Shown piece by piece: positions 6,672 through 14,051 of a stretch of DNA of 20,789 bases. How positions within the stretch are numbered: position 1 is the first letter of the stretch; the number at the start of each line of letters is the position of its first letter. Below the pieces are notes generated by a model, which saw only the letters and a list, made by a program, of their open reading frames with translations, was not told where the DNA came from and searched no databases. This stretch comes from an uncultured Rhodocyclaceae bacterium (GTDB lineage Bacteria; Pseudomonadota; Gammaproteobacteria; Burkholderiales; Rhodocyclaceae). The DNA lies in contig CAIYZZ010000151.1 of assembly GCA_903930805.1 (NCBI GenBank), positions 1 to 20,789 of the forward strand. Direction: 5' to 3'. Position numbers and translations under genes: made by a program.

Positions 6672-8729
6672 TCACCGGTGCCGGTGCGGAATCCACGCAC
6701 CCCACTTCGCCTCGTAAATCCGGCGATTCCGCGCCAGGAGTTCCCGCCGGCCTGCACCCAGCTTGCCGAAGGACGCCGAGAGATGATGGCGGACAAACAC
6801 ATCCTCGGCGCAGGCAATCTTCCAGCCTGCCTGCTCTACCCGCCGGCAGTAATCATCATCCTCGAAAAACCCAAGTCCATAAGACTCATCCAGTGGGCCG
6901 ACGCGCTCATGGACCGCCTGCGGCAACATCACGCAGAAAAACGCGAGGGTCCGGATGGGAAATGTTTCCCCCATGTGCGCCAGCGTATAGGCGCGCGCCC
7001 TGCGATGCATTTCATCCGCACTGCGGTAATGGAGGGAGACGCGCGCTTCGTTGCCGATGTTGTCGGTGACCGGGCCGACGATGCCAAGTTCCGGGCTTCG
7101 CCGCAAGTGGTTCATCAGGGTGGGCAACCATCCTTGCGTAACTTCGGTGTCATTGTTCAGCATCACGAGATACTCGCCACTGGCGACTGCGAGGCCCTGA
7201 TTGTTGCCCGCGGCAAAGCCGCAGTTTGCCTCGTTGAGAATAACGATCCGGCGGCCATTGCCACTCGCCCACTGCTGCAAAAACTCCCGGCTGCCATCGG
7301 TGGATGCATTGTCCACGACGATCACTTCCCAGTTGCCGTCGTAATGGGTAAAGCGCTCGAGGCTCTCGAGGCATGCGCGCGTCAGGTCGATATTGTTGTG
7401 CGTCAGGACGACGATGCTCGCCGAGGGTCTGGGCAGCCGCTCGATCACCGTGGCAAAATCCGCCACGCGATGATGCCAGGTATGTTGCGCAGCAAACCGC
7501 CGCCTTGCTGCGGCATCGCCCGGCGCCAGGAGGGAATTGCACAACCTGGTAATGAAGTCATCATGGCTGGCGGCAGTTTCGACCAGATCGCCAAACTGGG
7601 CCATTTCAGGAAGATCGACCGCCACGACCGGCTTGCCGGCCGACAGATATTCGTAAATCTTCACCGGGTTGGTGGCAATCGTCAGCGGCATGACCCGAAA
7701 AGGCAGCAGGCAAACGTCCATGCCATGAAGATAATGGGGCAGGGATGCATAGCCCACTTCGCCGGTAAATATCACGTTGGGGAGTTCCCCCAACCGTTGC
7801 CGCGCCCCGCATTCGTCGGCCCCGACCAGCAGCAACAGGCAATCGGGGAAAGCCCGGGCAACAGTTTCAAGCAAATCGACATCCATCCAGCTCGCAATCG
7901 CACCGTAATAACCGATCACGCGCCGGCCTGCCGGATCACGAAAGATCGTGGTGGGTGGCGTTGAAAAGAAATCATGCTCGGCAGCATTGCGCACAATGGA
8001 AACGTTTGCGTTGTACGGCATTGCAAAATCATGCAGCCATTGAGACGTGACGACTACCGCATCGGCCTTCCCGAGCAGTTGTCGTTCAAGTACTTCAATG
8101 TCGTTCCCGGTATTGTCGAAACCGCCATGGTGATCCAGGCAATCGTAGACCAGCCGGCTGTCCGGCAGTGCTGCCGCCATTCCGGCCCAGTAGGGATGCT
8201 GGACGATGGAGACGACATCCCGGCTTCCCGTCCATTCGAGAAAGGCGCTGGTGCTCTCCTTGAGCCGCCGGAAATCCTTAGGATCAGGGGACGCGGCGTA
8301 AATCCTGGGGCGACCCTTGACATGAAGTCGGACGTTGAAGAGTCGCCCTTCACGATCCATCTGCTCCAGTTCGAATCCGGCGCGGCGATCATTGATGAAA
8401 GCGGTGGAAATATAAAAGACCCTGTGCCCGGATTCGGCAAGTCCGCGCGCCAGATGTTGCGGACGCTGGATGCGAAAACGCCAGTCGATGACACTCCAGA
8501 AGAAAATGTCGGCCTTCGTTTGCGCTGGGAGGAGGGGAAACGGATCGCCATGAAACGGTTGAATCCGCTTTTGATGCCATTCCTTCTCGCGCACATACGC
8601 GGTATGGACCACGCTTCCCTGAATCAGCGGCAGGACGGGTTCAAGCAGCAACCGGGTGATTTGCCAGCGGGCATGGTCTGACAACGGCAACAATTGCCAG
8701 ATGCGCTTTATTCCCCTGAGAAAATTCAT
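6672..8729 (-). CDS. Two-domain glycosyltransferase, GT4-like plus GT2
   Basis: This 685-residue protein joins two glycosyltransferases. Residues about 72-430 form a GT-B enzyme of the GT4 type, with DIFFWSVIDWRFRIQRPQH near the start and the donor site NPVKIYEYLSAGKPVV at 354-369. Residues about 437-680 form a GT-A enzyme of family GT2, with VDNASTDGS at 472-480, NNDTE at 525-529 and FEDDDYCRR at 622-630. It could add two successive sugars to the repeat unit. The frame is open to 8771, but ATG 8729 overlaps the upstream methyltransferase stop in an ATGA and is the better start. No membrane span is evident, so it is probably cytoplasmic or peripheral. The donor sugars cannot be read from sequence. 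Confidence 0.88.
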   Translation of the reverse strand: MNFLRGIKRIWQLLPLSDHARWQITRLLLEPVLPLIQGSVVHTAYVREKEWHQKRIQPFHGDPFPLLPAQTKADIFFWSVIDWRFRIQRPQHLARGLAESGHRVFYISTAFINDRRAGFELEQMDREGRLFNVRLHVKGRPRIYAASPDPKDFRRLKESTSAFLEWTGSRDVVSIVQHPYWAGMAAALPDSRLVYDCLDHHGGFDNTGNDIEVLERQLLGKADAVVVTSQWLHDFAMPYNANVSIVRNAAEHDFFSTPPTTIFRDPAGRRVIGYYGAIASWMDVDLLETVARAFPDCLLLLVGADECGARQRLGELPNVIFTGEVGYASLPHYLHGMDVCLLPFRVMPLTIATNPVKIYEYLSAGKPVVAVDLPEMAQFGDLVETAASHDDFITRLCNSLLAPGDAAARRRFAAQHTWHHRVADFATVIERLPRPSASIVVLTHNNIDLTRACLESLERFTHYDGNWEVIVVDNASTDGSREFLQQWASGNGRRIVILNEANCGFAAGNNQGLAVASGEYLVMLNNDTEVTQGWLPTLMNHLRRSPELGIVGPVTDNIGNEARVSLHYRSADEMHRRARAYTLAHMGETFPIRTLAFFCVMLPQAVHERVGPLDESYGLGFFEDDDYCRRVEQAGWKIACAEDVFVRHHLSASFGKLGAGRRELLARNRRIYEAKWGAWIPHRHR

Positions 8730-9658
8730 GACGGTTCCCGCTCGCCTGTCTGTGGCTTCTTGCGAAGCCACAGACTGCCGCCCCCATACAACTGTCCCCC
8801 GAGCACCTGATTGACAAGGTTTGGCAGCCGCTCCAATGCGTAGGCGGAACCGAAGATCACCTCAAACTGCCTGGAGTGCATCAGCAGGGCCTGGACAAGA
8901 TATTGCTCGTTCCAGTGGATACCGAATTCAATGACCCAGCGCTGCGGGTAATCGTTCGGCAAAAAGATGTCGTGAATGTGGATCATCACGCCTGCGCGGA
9001 GTCGGGGAAGTATCCTGAAGTAAATGAAATTGACATCGCTGCCCGTCTTGGCTACATGCGATGAGTCGATGAACAGGACATCTCCGGCTTCAAGTACGTC
9101 GAACATTTCAAGCGGAACATCCTGTACGCGCTGCTCGATCAACCGGGAAATTCCCGGCACGCTTTCGCGAAGAAAGGGGCGAGGGAAGGGCTCGATGCAG
9201 GTAAGGTCCATTCGGCCATCCAGAAAACGCCGATTCGCATCGGCGGCCAGCAGCGAAGAGAACCCCGACCCGATCTCGATCATTCGCTGCGGACGGAATT
9301 CGCGCAGGAGTGCAAACAGGATTCTGGAGTCCAGCCAGCTGAACTGGGAGTTCCGGGTATAAAAGATGTCATCCGTCGAATTCTCGGGCAGTTCTTCCGG
9401 GTAGTCGTAATACGGCAGGTGCCGGGGCAGAATCTCCGTCAACCAGTGACGCTGACTGGTTTCGTTGAAATCTATGCCGGGCGCCTCGGACACTGCGGGC
9501 CAAATCCGCTCCTCATCCCGCTGCAATTCCCCCGGATCGACAACGGGCGAATAAAAATGTCCGTCGACAAAAGCCTTGCGGATGCCGCGGCTTGCGCCAG
9601 TACCGCCGCCCGTGCCGTAAAGCAGGATCCGGATCGCTTCTTTCAGTCGCCGCAGCAT
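8726..9658 (-). CDS. Class I SAM-dependent methyltransferase
   Basis: This 310-residue methyltransferase has motif I at 128-135 (EIGSGFSS), the SAM-ribose acidic residue in CIEPFP at 154-159, and DVLFIDSSHV around 193-202, followed by a metal-site-like HIHDIF near 227-232. The pattern resembles the Methyltransf_24 group, often found in polysaccharide and O-antigen loci. The start ATG 9658 has an AAGGGA Shine-Dalgarno about eight bases upstream. The gene lies 24 nt after the GT2 gene and overlaps the fusion glycosyltransferase by 4 nt. It probably methylates a sugar of the chain. Confidence 0.85.
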   Translation of the reverse strand: MLRRLKEAIRILLYGTGGGTGASRGIRKAFVDGHFYSPVVDPGELQRDEERIWPAVSEAPGIDFNETSQRHWLTEILPRHLPYYDYPEELPENSTDDIFYTRNSQFSWLDSRILFALLREFRPQRMIEIGSGFSSLLAADANRRFLDGRMDLTCIEPFPRPFLRESVPGISRLIEQRVQDVPLEMFDVLEAGDVLFIDSSHVAKTGSDVNFIYFRILPRLRAGVMIHIHDIFLPNDYPQRWVIEFGIHWNEQYLVQALLMHSRQFEVIFGSAYALERLPNLVNQVLGGQLYGGGSLWLRKKPQTGEREPS

Positions 9659-9682
9659 GTCGTCTGTTCCCTTGGCACCAGT

Positions 9683-10699
9683 TCAAGTCAGGCGCGGTAA
9701 TCCGTGCCGCAACAACATCCGCAGCTTATGCGGCAGCCAATCGAACACCGAGAAAAAGTCGGCGCCGGCAGGACGGCTCGTTTGCATGATGGCGTGACGG
9801 CCGACCGCCAATAATTTACGGTGCCGGTAGATCGCACCGAAAACCGGTAGATATATCTGCGTCAGGAAGACACTACGGCCTTTCAGGATCGACAACAGCA
9901 CACCCTCCGTGAGTAGCAGGGCCATGTGGATGGGCAGCATCAGCTGCATGTACGGCCAGGGATAGGTCATCACCATCACGAAAGTCTTGTTGCGTTCTGT
10001 TAGCGACCTGCGCCGGAAGGTGGTGGATAACTTTCCCTCTCGCGCCTTTCCGCCACCGAAACTAGCCCCTACGCGATGTCGATAGCCAGAAATACCCAAT
10101 GCCCGCACCGGATAACCCGCCAGCCGCGCACGGCAGCACAGGTAAAGATCCTCGCCGATCGAGCCGAACCATTCCGGAAAGCCGCCCAATTTATCCCAGA
10201 GCACCTTATCGATCCACAGACAAGCACCATGAACCGTACCGACATCGTTACGCATTGGGTCGCGATTCGGCACCGGATTGAGAAACGGGTCTAGCCGGCT
10301 GCCGATATCGAGCAATGTTCCTGTCTCGGCATCGTATTGCGGCAGGGTGAGGATAGCCGGGCGGACCAACCGGGCGGCTTCGGCCAGAAACACGGTAAGC
10401 GCATCCGGCAGTAACGTTGCATCGTTGTTCAACAGCAGCAGATATTGTCCTTGCGTCGCGGTGGCCATGCGATTGTTGGCAATGCAAAATCCGACGTTTA
10501 TGCTGCTTTCGATGAGGTGGACGTCGGGATGTTGTGTGCGGATGTGTTCCGCTGAGCCGTCCGTCGAGGCATCGTCATGCACGATGATTTCGAGGGGAAC
10601 AGCGCAATCCTGGTTGCGCACCGAGGCAATGCAGGCGTCAATCAGGTCGATGCCGTTGTAGTTGGGGATGCAGATGGAAACGCGGGGAGGAGGATTCAT
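9683..10699 (-). CDS. GT2 glycosyltransferase with C-terminal membrane-associated segment
   Basis: This 338-residue GT-A enzyme, similar to rhamnosyltransferases, shows DDASTDGS at 42-49, NND at 91-93 (metal/nucleotide site) and GED at 182-184 (probable base). A hydrophobic stretch at about 245-290 should tether it to the inner membrane. It is the first gene of the five-gene leftward glycan operon. Its ATG overlaps the stop of the AAA_14/DUF4143 ATPase (ATGA), and no promoter of its own is visible. Near the C-terminus, residues about 309-316 (RPAGADFF) are encoded by a copy of the 25-bp dispersed repeat (9753-9777). Confidence 0.87.
   Translation of the reverse strand: MNPPPRVSICIPNYNGIDLIDACIASVRNQDCAVPLEIIVHDDASTDGSAEHIRTQHPDVHLIESSINVGFCIANNRMATATQGQYLLLLNNDATLLPDALTVFLAEAARLVRPAILTLPQYDAETGTLLDIGSRLDPFLNPVPNRDPMRNDVGTVHGACLWIDKVLWDKLGGFPEWFGSIGEDLYLCCRARLAGYPVRALGISGYRHRVGASFGGGKAREGKLSTTFRRRSLTERNKTFVMVMTYPWPYMQLMLPIHMALLLTEGVLLSILKGRSVFLTQIYLPVFGAIYRHRKLLAVGRHAIMQTSRPAGADFFSVFDWLPHKLRMLLRHGLPRLT
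9753..9777 (+). repeat. 25-bp dispersed repeat, copy inside GT2 gene
   Basis: This is one of four copies in the window of a short repeat with the core AAAGTCGGYGYYGGC followed by RRGACGGC. The copy lies in the 3' end of the GT2 gene, on the strand opposite to coding, and is translated there as RPAGADFF. Its flanks also resemble those of the copy at 19133: about 32 of 40 aligned bases agree from the CGAA upstream to the CGT downstream. Confidence 0.7.
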
Positions 10700-11868
10700 G
10701 CCTGATCGTTAAGTATCTTACCCAACCCTCGCCAGCCTATTACCTCAACATCCTCACGGCAGTAGCTCAGATCCCCCCCATAGACAATCCATGGTGGCAA
10801 GGCATCTTCCTTGGCGAATGACTGCCATTTACGCACCGCGTTTAACCAATCGGCAGCAAAGGTAGCGCCCGACTTGATTTCGATGGCTTGCAGTTTGCCG
10901 TCTTTCTCGAAAAGTAGATCAATCTCATGGCCCGTATTGTCACGCCAGAAATAGAGGTCTGCGGGCAGCCCGGCGTTGAAGCGTTGCTTAACCAGTTCGC
11001 CGACAACCAGCGTTTCGAACAAGGCACCACGTTGGGCGTGGGTATTCAGCGTGGCGGTATCACGTATGCCGAGTAACCACGCGGCAAAGGCAACATCGAA
11101 AAAATACAGCTTGGGGGCTTTGACCAGACGTTTGCCGAAATTGCGGTGGTAAGGCGGCAGCAGAAAGACGATGTAGCTTGCCTCCAGCACGGTGAGCCAT
11201 TCGCGAGCGGTTACGTGAGAAATGCCACAGTCTGCCGCCAGCGCAGAAAGGTTGAGCAATTGGCCGGTGCACGCGGCGCACAGCTTTACAAAGCGCTGAA
11301 AGAGGCCAAGATCGCGCACTGCCAGCAATTGGCGCACATCCCTTTCCAGATAGGTGGTGGCATAGTTGGGAAACCAGTGCTCCGGTGCTAGCAGCCGGTC
11401 ATACAGCGCCGGGTAACCGCCACGCCAGAGCATCTCATCCAATGTTGCAGGCAACTGCCCTGTATTTGACAGTTCCGTCACGGAAAATGGCAGTAACTGC
11501 ACCAATCCAACCCGCCCAGCCAAAGATTGGCTGATTCCAGCTAACAGACCGAATTGCTGTGATCCCGTAAGAATGAAGTCACCCATGCGGAGACGGCTAT
11601 CAACCATGCCCTGAAGGTAAGAAAATAAATCCGGGCAACGCTGTGCTTCGTCAAGAATGGCACCATCGGGAAAACGCGCCAGAAAACCGCGCGGATCACG
11701 TGCGGCATACTCCCGCTCTTCAATGTCTTCGAGCGTGATGTAGGCACGGTCCGCAAATACTGCGCGTGCCAAGGTGGTTTTACCAGACTGTCGCGGCCCG
11801 GTAAGCGCAATGACCGGAAAGCCTTTGGCCAGGGCTTGCAGGGTTTTCTGTGCGGTGCGTGGAATCAT
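10696..11868 (-). CDS. AAA_14 ATPase with DUF4143 (PD-(D/E)xK-like) domain, copy 1
   Basis: This 390-residue protein has an N-terminal P-loop ATPase with Walker A GPRQSGKT at 24-31, Walker B AILDEAQ at 70-76 and sensor-like ILTGSQQF at 99-106. The C-terminal DUF4143 region contains a nuclease-fold pattern, GHEIDLLFE at 313-321 then AIEIKSG at 328-334, i.e. the D...ExK arrangement of PD-(D/E)xK enzymes. Function in the family is poorly defined; a DNA-related, TA-like or defence role is often suspected. It is colinear with the copy at 19210 over the first 350 residues without gaps, at about 60% identity by hand count. It is monocistronic by design but embedded here: a perfect 13-bp inverted repeat lies 8 nt before its ATG, and its stop overlaps the GT2 start. 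Confidence 0.9.
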   Translation of the reverse strand: MIPRTAQKTLQALAKGFPVIALTGPRQSGKTTLARAVFADRAYITLEDIEEREYAARDPRGFLARFPDGAILDEAQRCPDLFSYLQGMVDSRLRMGDFILTGSQQFGLLAGISQSLAGRVGLVQLLPFSVTELSNTGQLPATLDEMLWRGGYPALYDRLLAPEHWFPNYATTYLERDVRQLLAVRDLGLFQRFVKLCAACTGQLLNLSALAADCGISHVTAREWLTVLEASYIVFLLPPYHRNFGKRLVKAPKLYFFDVAFAAWLLGIRDTATLNTHAQRGALFETLVVGELVKQRFNAGLPADLYFWRDNTGHEIDLLFEKDGKLQAIEIKSGATFAADWLNAVRKWQSFAKEDALPPWIVYGGDLSYCREDVEVIGWRGLGKILNDQA

Positions 11869-11876
11869 GTAGCGAT

Positions 11877-11911
11877 ATTACAGATTGAAGTTAAAGGTTT
11901 CAATCTGTAAT
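11877..11911. promoter_or_regulatory. Perfect 13-bp inverted repeat before ATPase copy 1 (probable operator)
   Basis: The arms ATTACAGATTGAA (11877-11889) and TTCAATCTGTAAT (11899-11911) are perfect reverse complements around a 9-nt spacer. The element fills the gap between the epimerase stop (11914) and the ATPase ATG (11868). No T run follows on the minus strand, so a terminator is less likely than an operator. A TATAGA at 11918-11913 on the minus strand could serve as a -10 box and would place the start of transcription inside the first arm. No good -35 box was found. Confidence 0.6.
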
Positions 11912-11913
11912 TT

Positions 11914-12921
11914 CTATACCCGGAGGCAGTCAGATTTGTCCTGCAACCACGCCCAAGTCTGCTGCAGCCCCGCATCAAGACTCACCTTTGGCACCCACCC
12001 CGCCGCACGCAGGCGCGTTATGTCGAGCACCACTCTGGCGACATCGCCAGTGCGGGCGGGGCGGTATTCCACGCGCGGCATACGGCCGCAGACCTTCCCG
12101 GCACGGCGGATCAATTCGTTGATGCTGCAGCCTTCCCCGCTGCCGACGTTGTAGGTGCCATTGTCGTCGGGCCGAGCGACGAATAAGGCGCAGGCCGCCG
12201 CCACGTCATCCACATAAACATAGTCTCGCACCGCTTCACCGTTGCCCCATATCTCCAGCGGCAGGTCGTGTCGGATGCACTCCAGCACGGTGCGTACCAG
12301 GCCGAAGCCCGTGCGTAACGATTGTCCGGGGCCATAGGCATTGGCGGGGCGCAAAGTCGTCACTGCGCATCCTTGGGCGCGGAACGCTTGCAGAAACATT
12401 TCCTGCGCCGCCTTGCCGGCCCCGTGATAGGACTGCGGAGACAAGGGCGCATCCTCGGCCACCGGAAGTTTGTCCGGACTACCATAGAGCGTGCCGCCGG
12501 AAGAAAGGTAGATCAGATGGATCGCTGGAAACTCCTGCAGCATTTCCAGTAATCCCAGCGTGGGCAGGAGATTGCCGGCCTCCAGGGTCGGACAGCGGGC
12601 GGAAACGCCGGGGGTGGTTTCGGAAGCCAGATGAATCACCGTACCGCAAACCGGTAGTAAACGGGCAAGCAATGCGCGGTCTTGCAGATTCCCCGCATGA
12701 AACTGGATTGAAGAGAAGTCAGCGCTGGGCCGCCCCAAGCCGACGCCCCCCCCGTGGGGGGCAGCGAGACGAGGTTGCGAGCACGGGGGGCTAATAAAGT
12801 CGGCGCTGGCGGGACGGCGTGTCACGACGTGAACTTGCCGTCCCATCGCCGCGAGGTGACATGCCAGCACGGTACCGATGAAACCGCCGCCACCGAGAAG
12901 AAGAACCGCGTCACTCATCAT
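11914..12921 (-). CDS. NAD-dependent sugar epimerase/dehydratase (extended SDR) with internal insertion
   Basis: This 335-residue extended SDR probably acts on a nucleotide sugar for the polysaccharide. The Rossmann motif GGGGFIG is at 10-16, the SS pair at 140-141 precedes GGTLYG, and RPANAYGPGQ at 191-200 is typical of UDP-sugar 4-epimerases. Two things are odd. First, residues about 37-66, between the second and third strands, hold an extra Pro/Gly-rich segment matching an apparent 81-bp in-frame insertion with a GC-rich hairpin. Second, the active-site segment reads SYHGAGK (164-170): relatives usually have Tyr four residues before the Lys, and here that position is His166, with a Tyr one position earlier. 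ATG 12921 overlaps the upstream GT4 stop (ATGA) and was preferred over the longer frame to 13005. It ends the third glycan operon. Activity is uncertain. Confidence 0.85.
   Translation of the reverse strand: MMSDAVLLLGGGGFIGTVLACHLAAMGRQVHVVTRRPASADFISPPCSQPRLAAPHGGGVGLGRPSADFSSIQFHAGNLQDRALLARLLPVCGTVIHLASETTPGVSARCPTLEAGNLLPTLGLLEMLQEFPAIHLIYLSSGGTLYGSPDKLPVAEDAPLSPQSYHGAGKAAQEMFLQAFRAQGCAVTTLRPANAYGPGQSLRTGFGLVRTVLECIRHDLPLEIWGNGEAVRDYVYVDDVAAACALFVARPDDNGTYNVGSGEGCSINELIRRAGKVCGRMPRVEYRPARTGDVARVVLDITRLRAAGWVPKVSLDAGLQQTWAWLQDKSDCLRV
12716..12818. repeat. In-frame composite element: partial repeat, GC hairpin, full 25-bp repeat
   Basis: A 13-bp direct repeat with one mismatch (AAGTCAGCGCTGG at 12716-12728, AAGTCGGCGCTGG at 12797-12809) brackets an 81-bp unit, exactly 27 codons. 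Inside lies a hairpin GCCCCCC / GGGGGGC (12745-12751 and 12756-12762, loop of four). It is followed by a G/C-rich stretch like the CCGCCCCAAGC...GGGGGGCAGCGA repeats common between genes in betaproteobacteria. The right end (12794-12818) is a full copy of the dispersed 25-bp repeat. The unit keeps the epimerase reading frame open. Confidence 0.65.
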
Positions 12922-14051
12922 GCAGAGACCCTCAACACATCTGCGTAGGCTGTCGCATAGCGTGCAGCGCAGTCGTCCCAAGTGCCAACCGTGGTGCGTG
13001 CCCAATCCCGCGCCATCTGGCCCATCCGCTGGTTTTCTTCCGGTAGATCGAGATGCTCAAGTGCGCGGGCGAAATCTTCACGCGTCGCTACCAGGCAACC
13101 CGTTTCGCCAGCGCGGATCGCATCACGATGCGCCGGCAAATCGCTGGCGATGACTGGCAGGCCGGCGGCCATCGCCTCCAGAATCACCTGCGGCCGACCC
13201 TCGTCATGACAACTCAGGGTCAGCAGGCCAGCCGCCTGAGGGAACCAGATATCGCGCAGTTCTGCCGGATGAGTCGCGCCGTGATAATGCAACCAGGCGG
13301 GGATGTGCATCTCTTCCTGCATGGGTCCGAACAGATGCAATTCGCGGGTCGGGCCGAACAGGCCCTCGCCCCATTCGAACAGGGGGCCGATCTTTGCCCG
13401 GGTCAGCCGCAGCACCGCGAGCCATCTGGGTGGTGCAGGGATACGTGCCACCTCGAACCAGTGTGCATCGACACCAAATGGAATCGGGCGAATTTCTGCA
13501 ACGTTGCCGAACCAAGCCGAGAGTTGCGGAGACATCCAGTTGGCATTGGGCGCGAGAATCGTGCGGCGCTGCCTAAACACGCGGCGCAACGCTCGAACCA
13601 TGCCGGGCAAAGCAAGCAAGCCAAAATCGCTACCCAGCACGGTCACCAGCGCGGGGGTTCGCGTGCCCCACAAAGGCAGAGCATTTTGCAGCCAGTTGAC
13701 GTGGGCCACATCGGGCCGATGGTGGCGATAGGCGCGCCACAGGCGACGCAACAGACCCACCGCCGCCACGCCACCCGCGCTCCGGTTTGTCCGCAACAAG
13801 CTGGCGATACCGCCGCGCCGAGAAAGCGCGCGTAGCCAGTCTGCATCGTCGCCCAGCAACCCGCTTTCCACACCCTCAGGCAAAGTCCCGGGCGGTGCCC
13901 ACAAGGTCAGTTCTGTTCCTGCGCGTGCGCCCACGGCAACTGCCATGTCGGCGATGAAGCGCCCCTGCCAGTCACGGGCATCAACCGGATACGAGGTGCT
14001 CACCATGAACAAGTGCAAGTCAGCCGCCTTGTCCCGGCTCGCGGGGGTCAT
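12918..14051 (-). CDS. GT4-family glycosyltransferase
   Basis: This 377-residue GT-B glycosyltransferase has an N-terminal acceptor domain with MVSTSYPVDARDWQGRFI near residues 16-33 and a C-terminal donor domain carrying the retaining-GT motif E-x7-E in EGRPQVILEAMAAGLPVIA. The frame is open to 14093, but ATG 14051 has an AAGGGGAT Shine-Dalgarno at good distance. This start lies inside the end of the preceding GT2 gene (32-nt overlap); an alternative ATG 14006 would begin 14 nt after that gene. It overlaps the epimerase start by 4 nt. It likely transfers one sugar of the repeat unit; donor and linkage are unknown. Confidence 0.85.
   Translation of the reverse strand: MTPASRDKAADLHLFMVSTSYPVDARDWQGRFIADMAVAVGARAGTELTLWAPPGTLPEGVESGLLGDDADWLRALSRRGGIASLLRTNRSAGGVAAVGLLRRLWRAYRHHRPDVAHVNWLQNALPLWGTRTPALVTVLGSDFGLLALPGMVRALRRVFRQRRTILAPNANWMSPQLSAWFGNVAEIRPIPFGVDAHWFEVARIPAPPRWLAVLRLTRAKIGPLFEWGEGLFGPTRELHLFGPMQEEMHIPAWLHYHGATHPAELRDIWFPQAAGLLTLSCHDEGRPQVILEAMAAGLPVIASDLPAHRDAIRAGETGCLVATREDFARALEHLDLPEENQRMGQMARDWARTTVGTWDDCAARYATAYADVLRVSA

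Noticed and set aside
6369..7964. A 531-codon open frame on the plus strand
   Set aside because: It lies antisense to the GT4-GT2 fusion and the zinc-ribbon methyltransferase, which have clear motifs. Its translation shows no recognisable domain.
11877..11911. Intrinsic terminator of the epimerase operon
   Set aside because: The stem is AT-rich and is followed by TATCGCTAC on the minus strand with no T run. An operator role fits better.
13053..13835. A 260-codon open frame on the plus strand
   Set aside because: It is antisense to the GT4 glycosyltransferase with no domain; a codon-bias artefact of GC-rich coding DNA.
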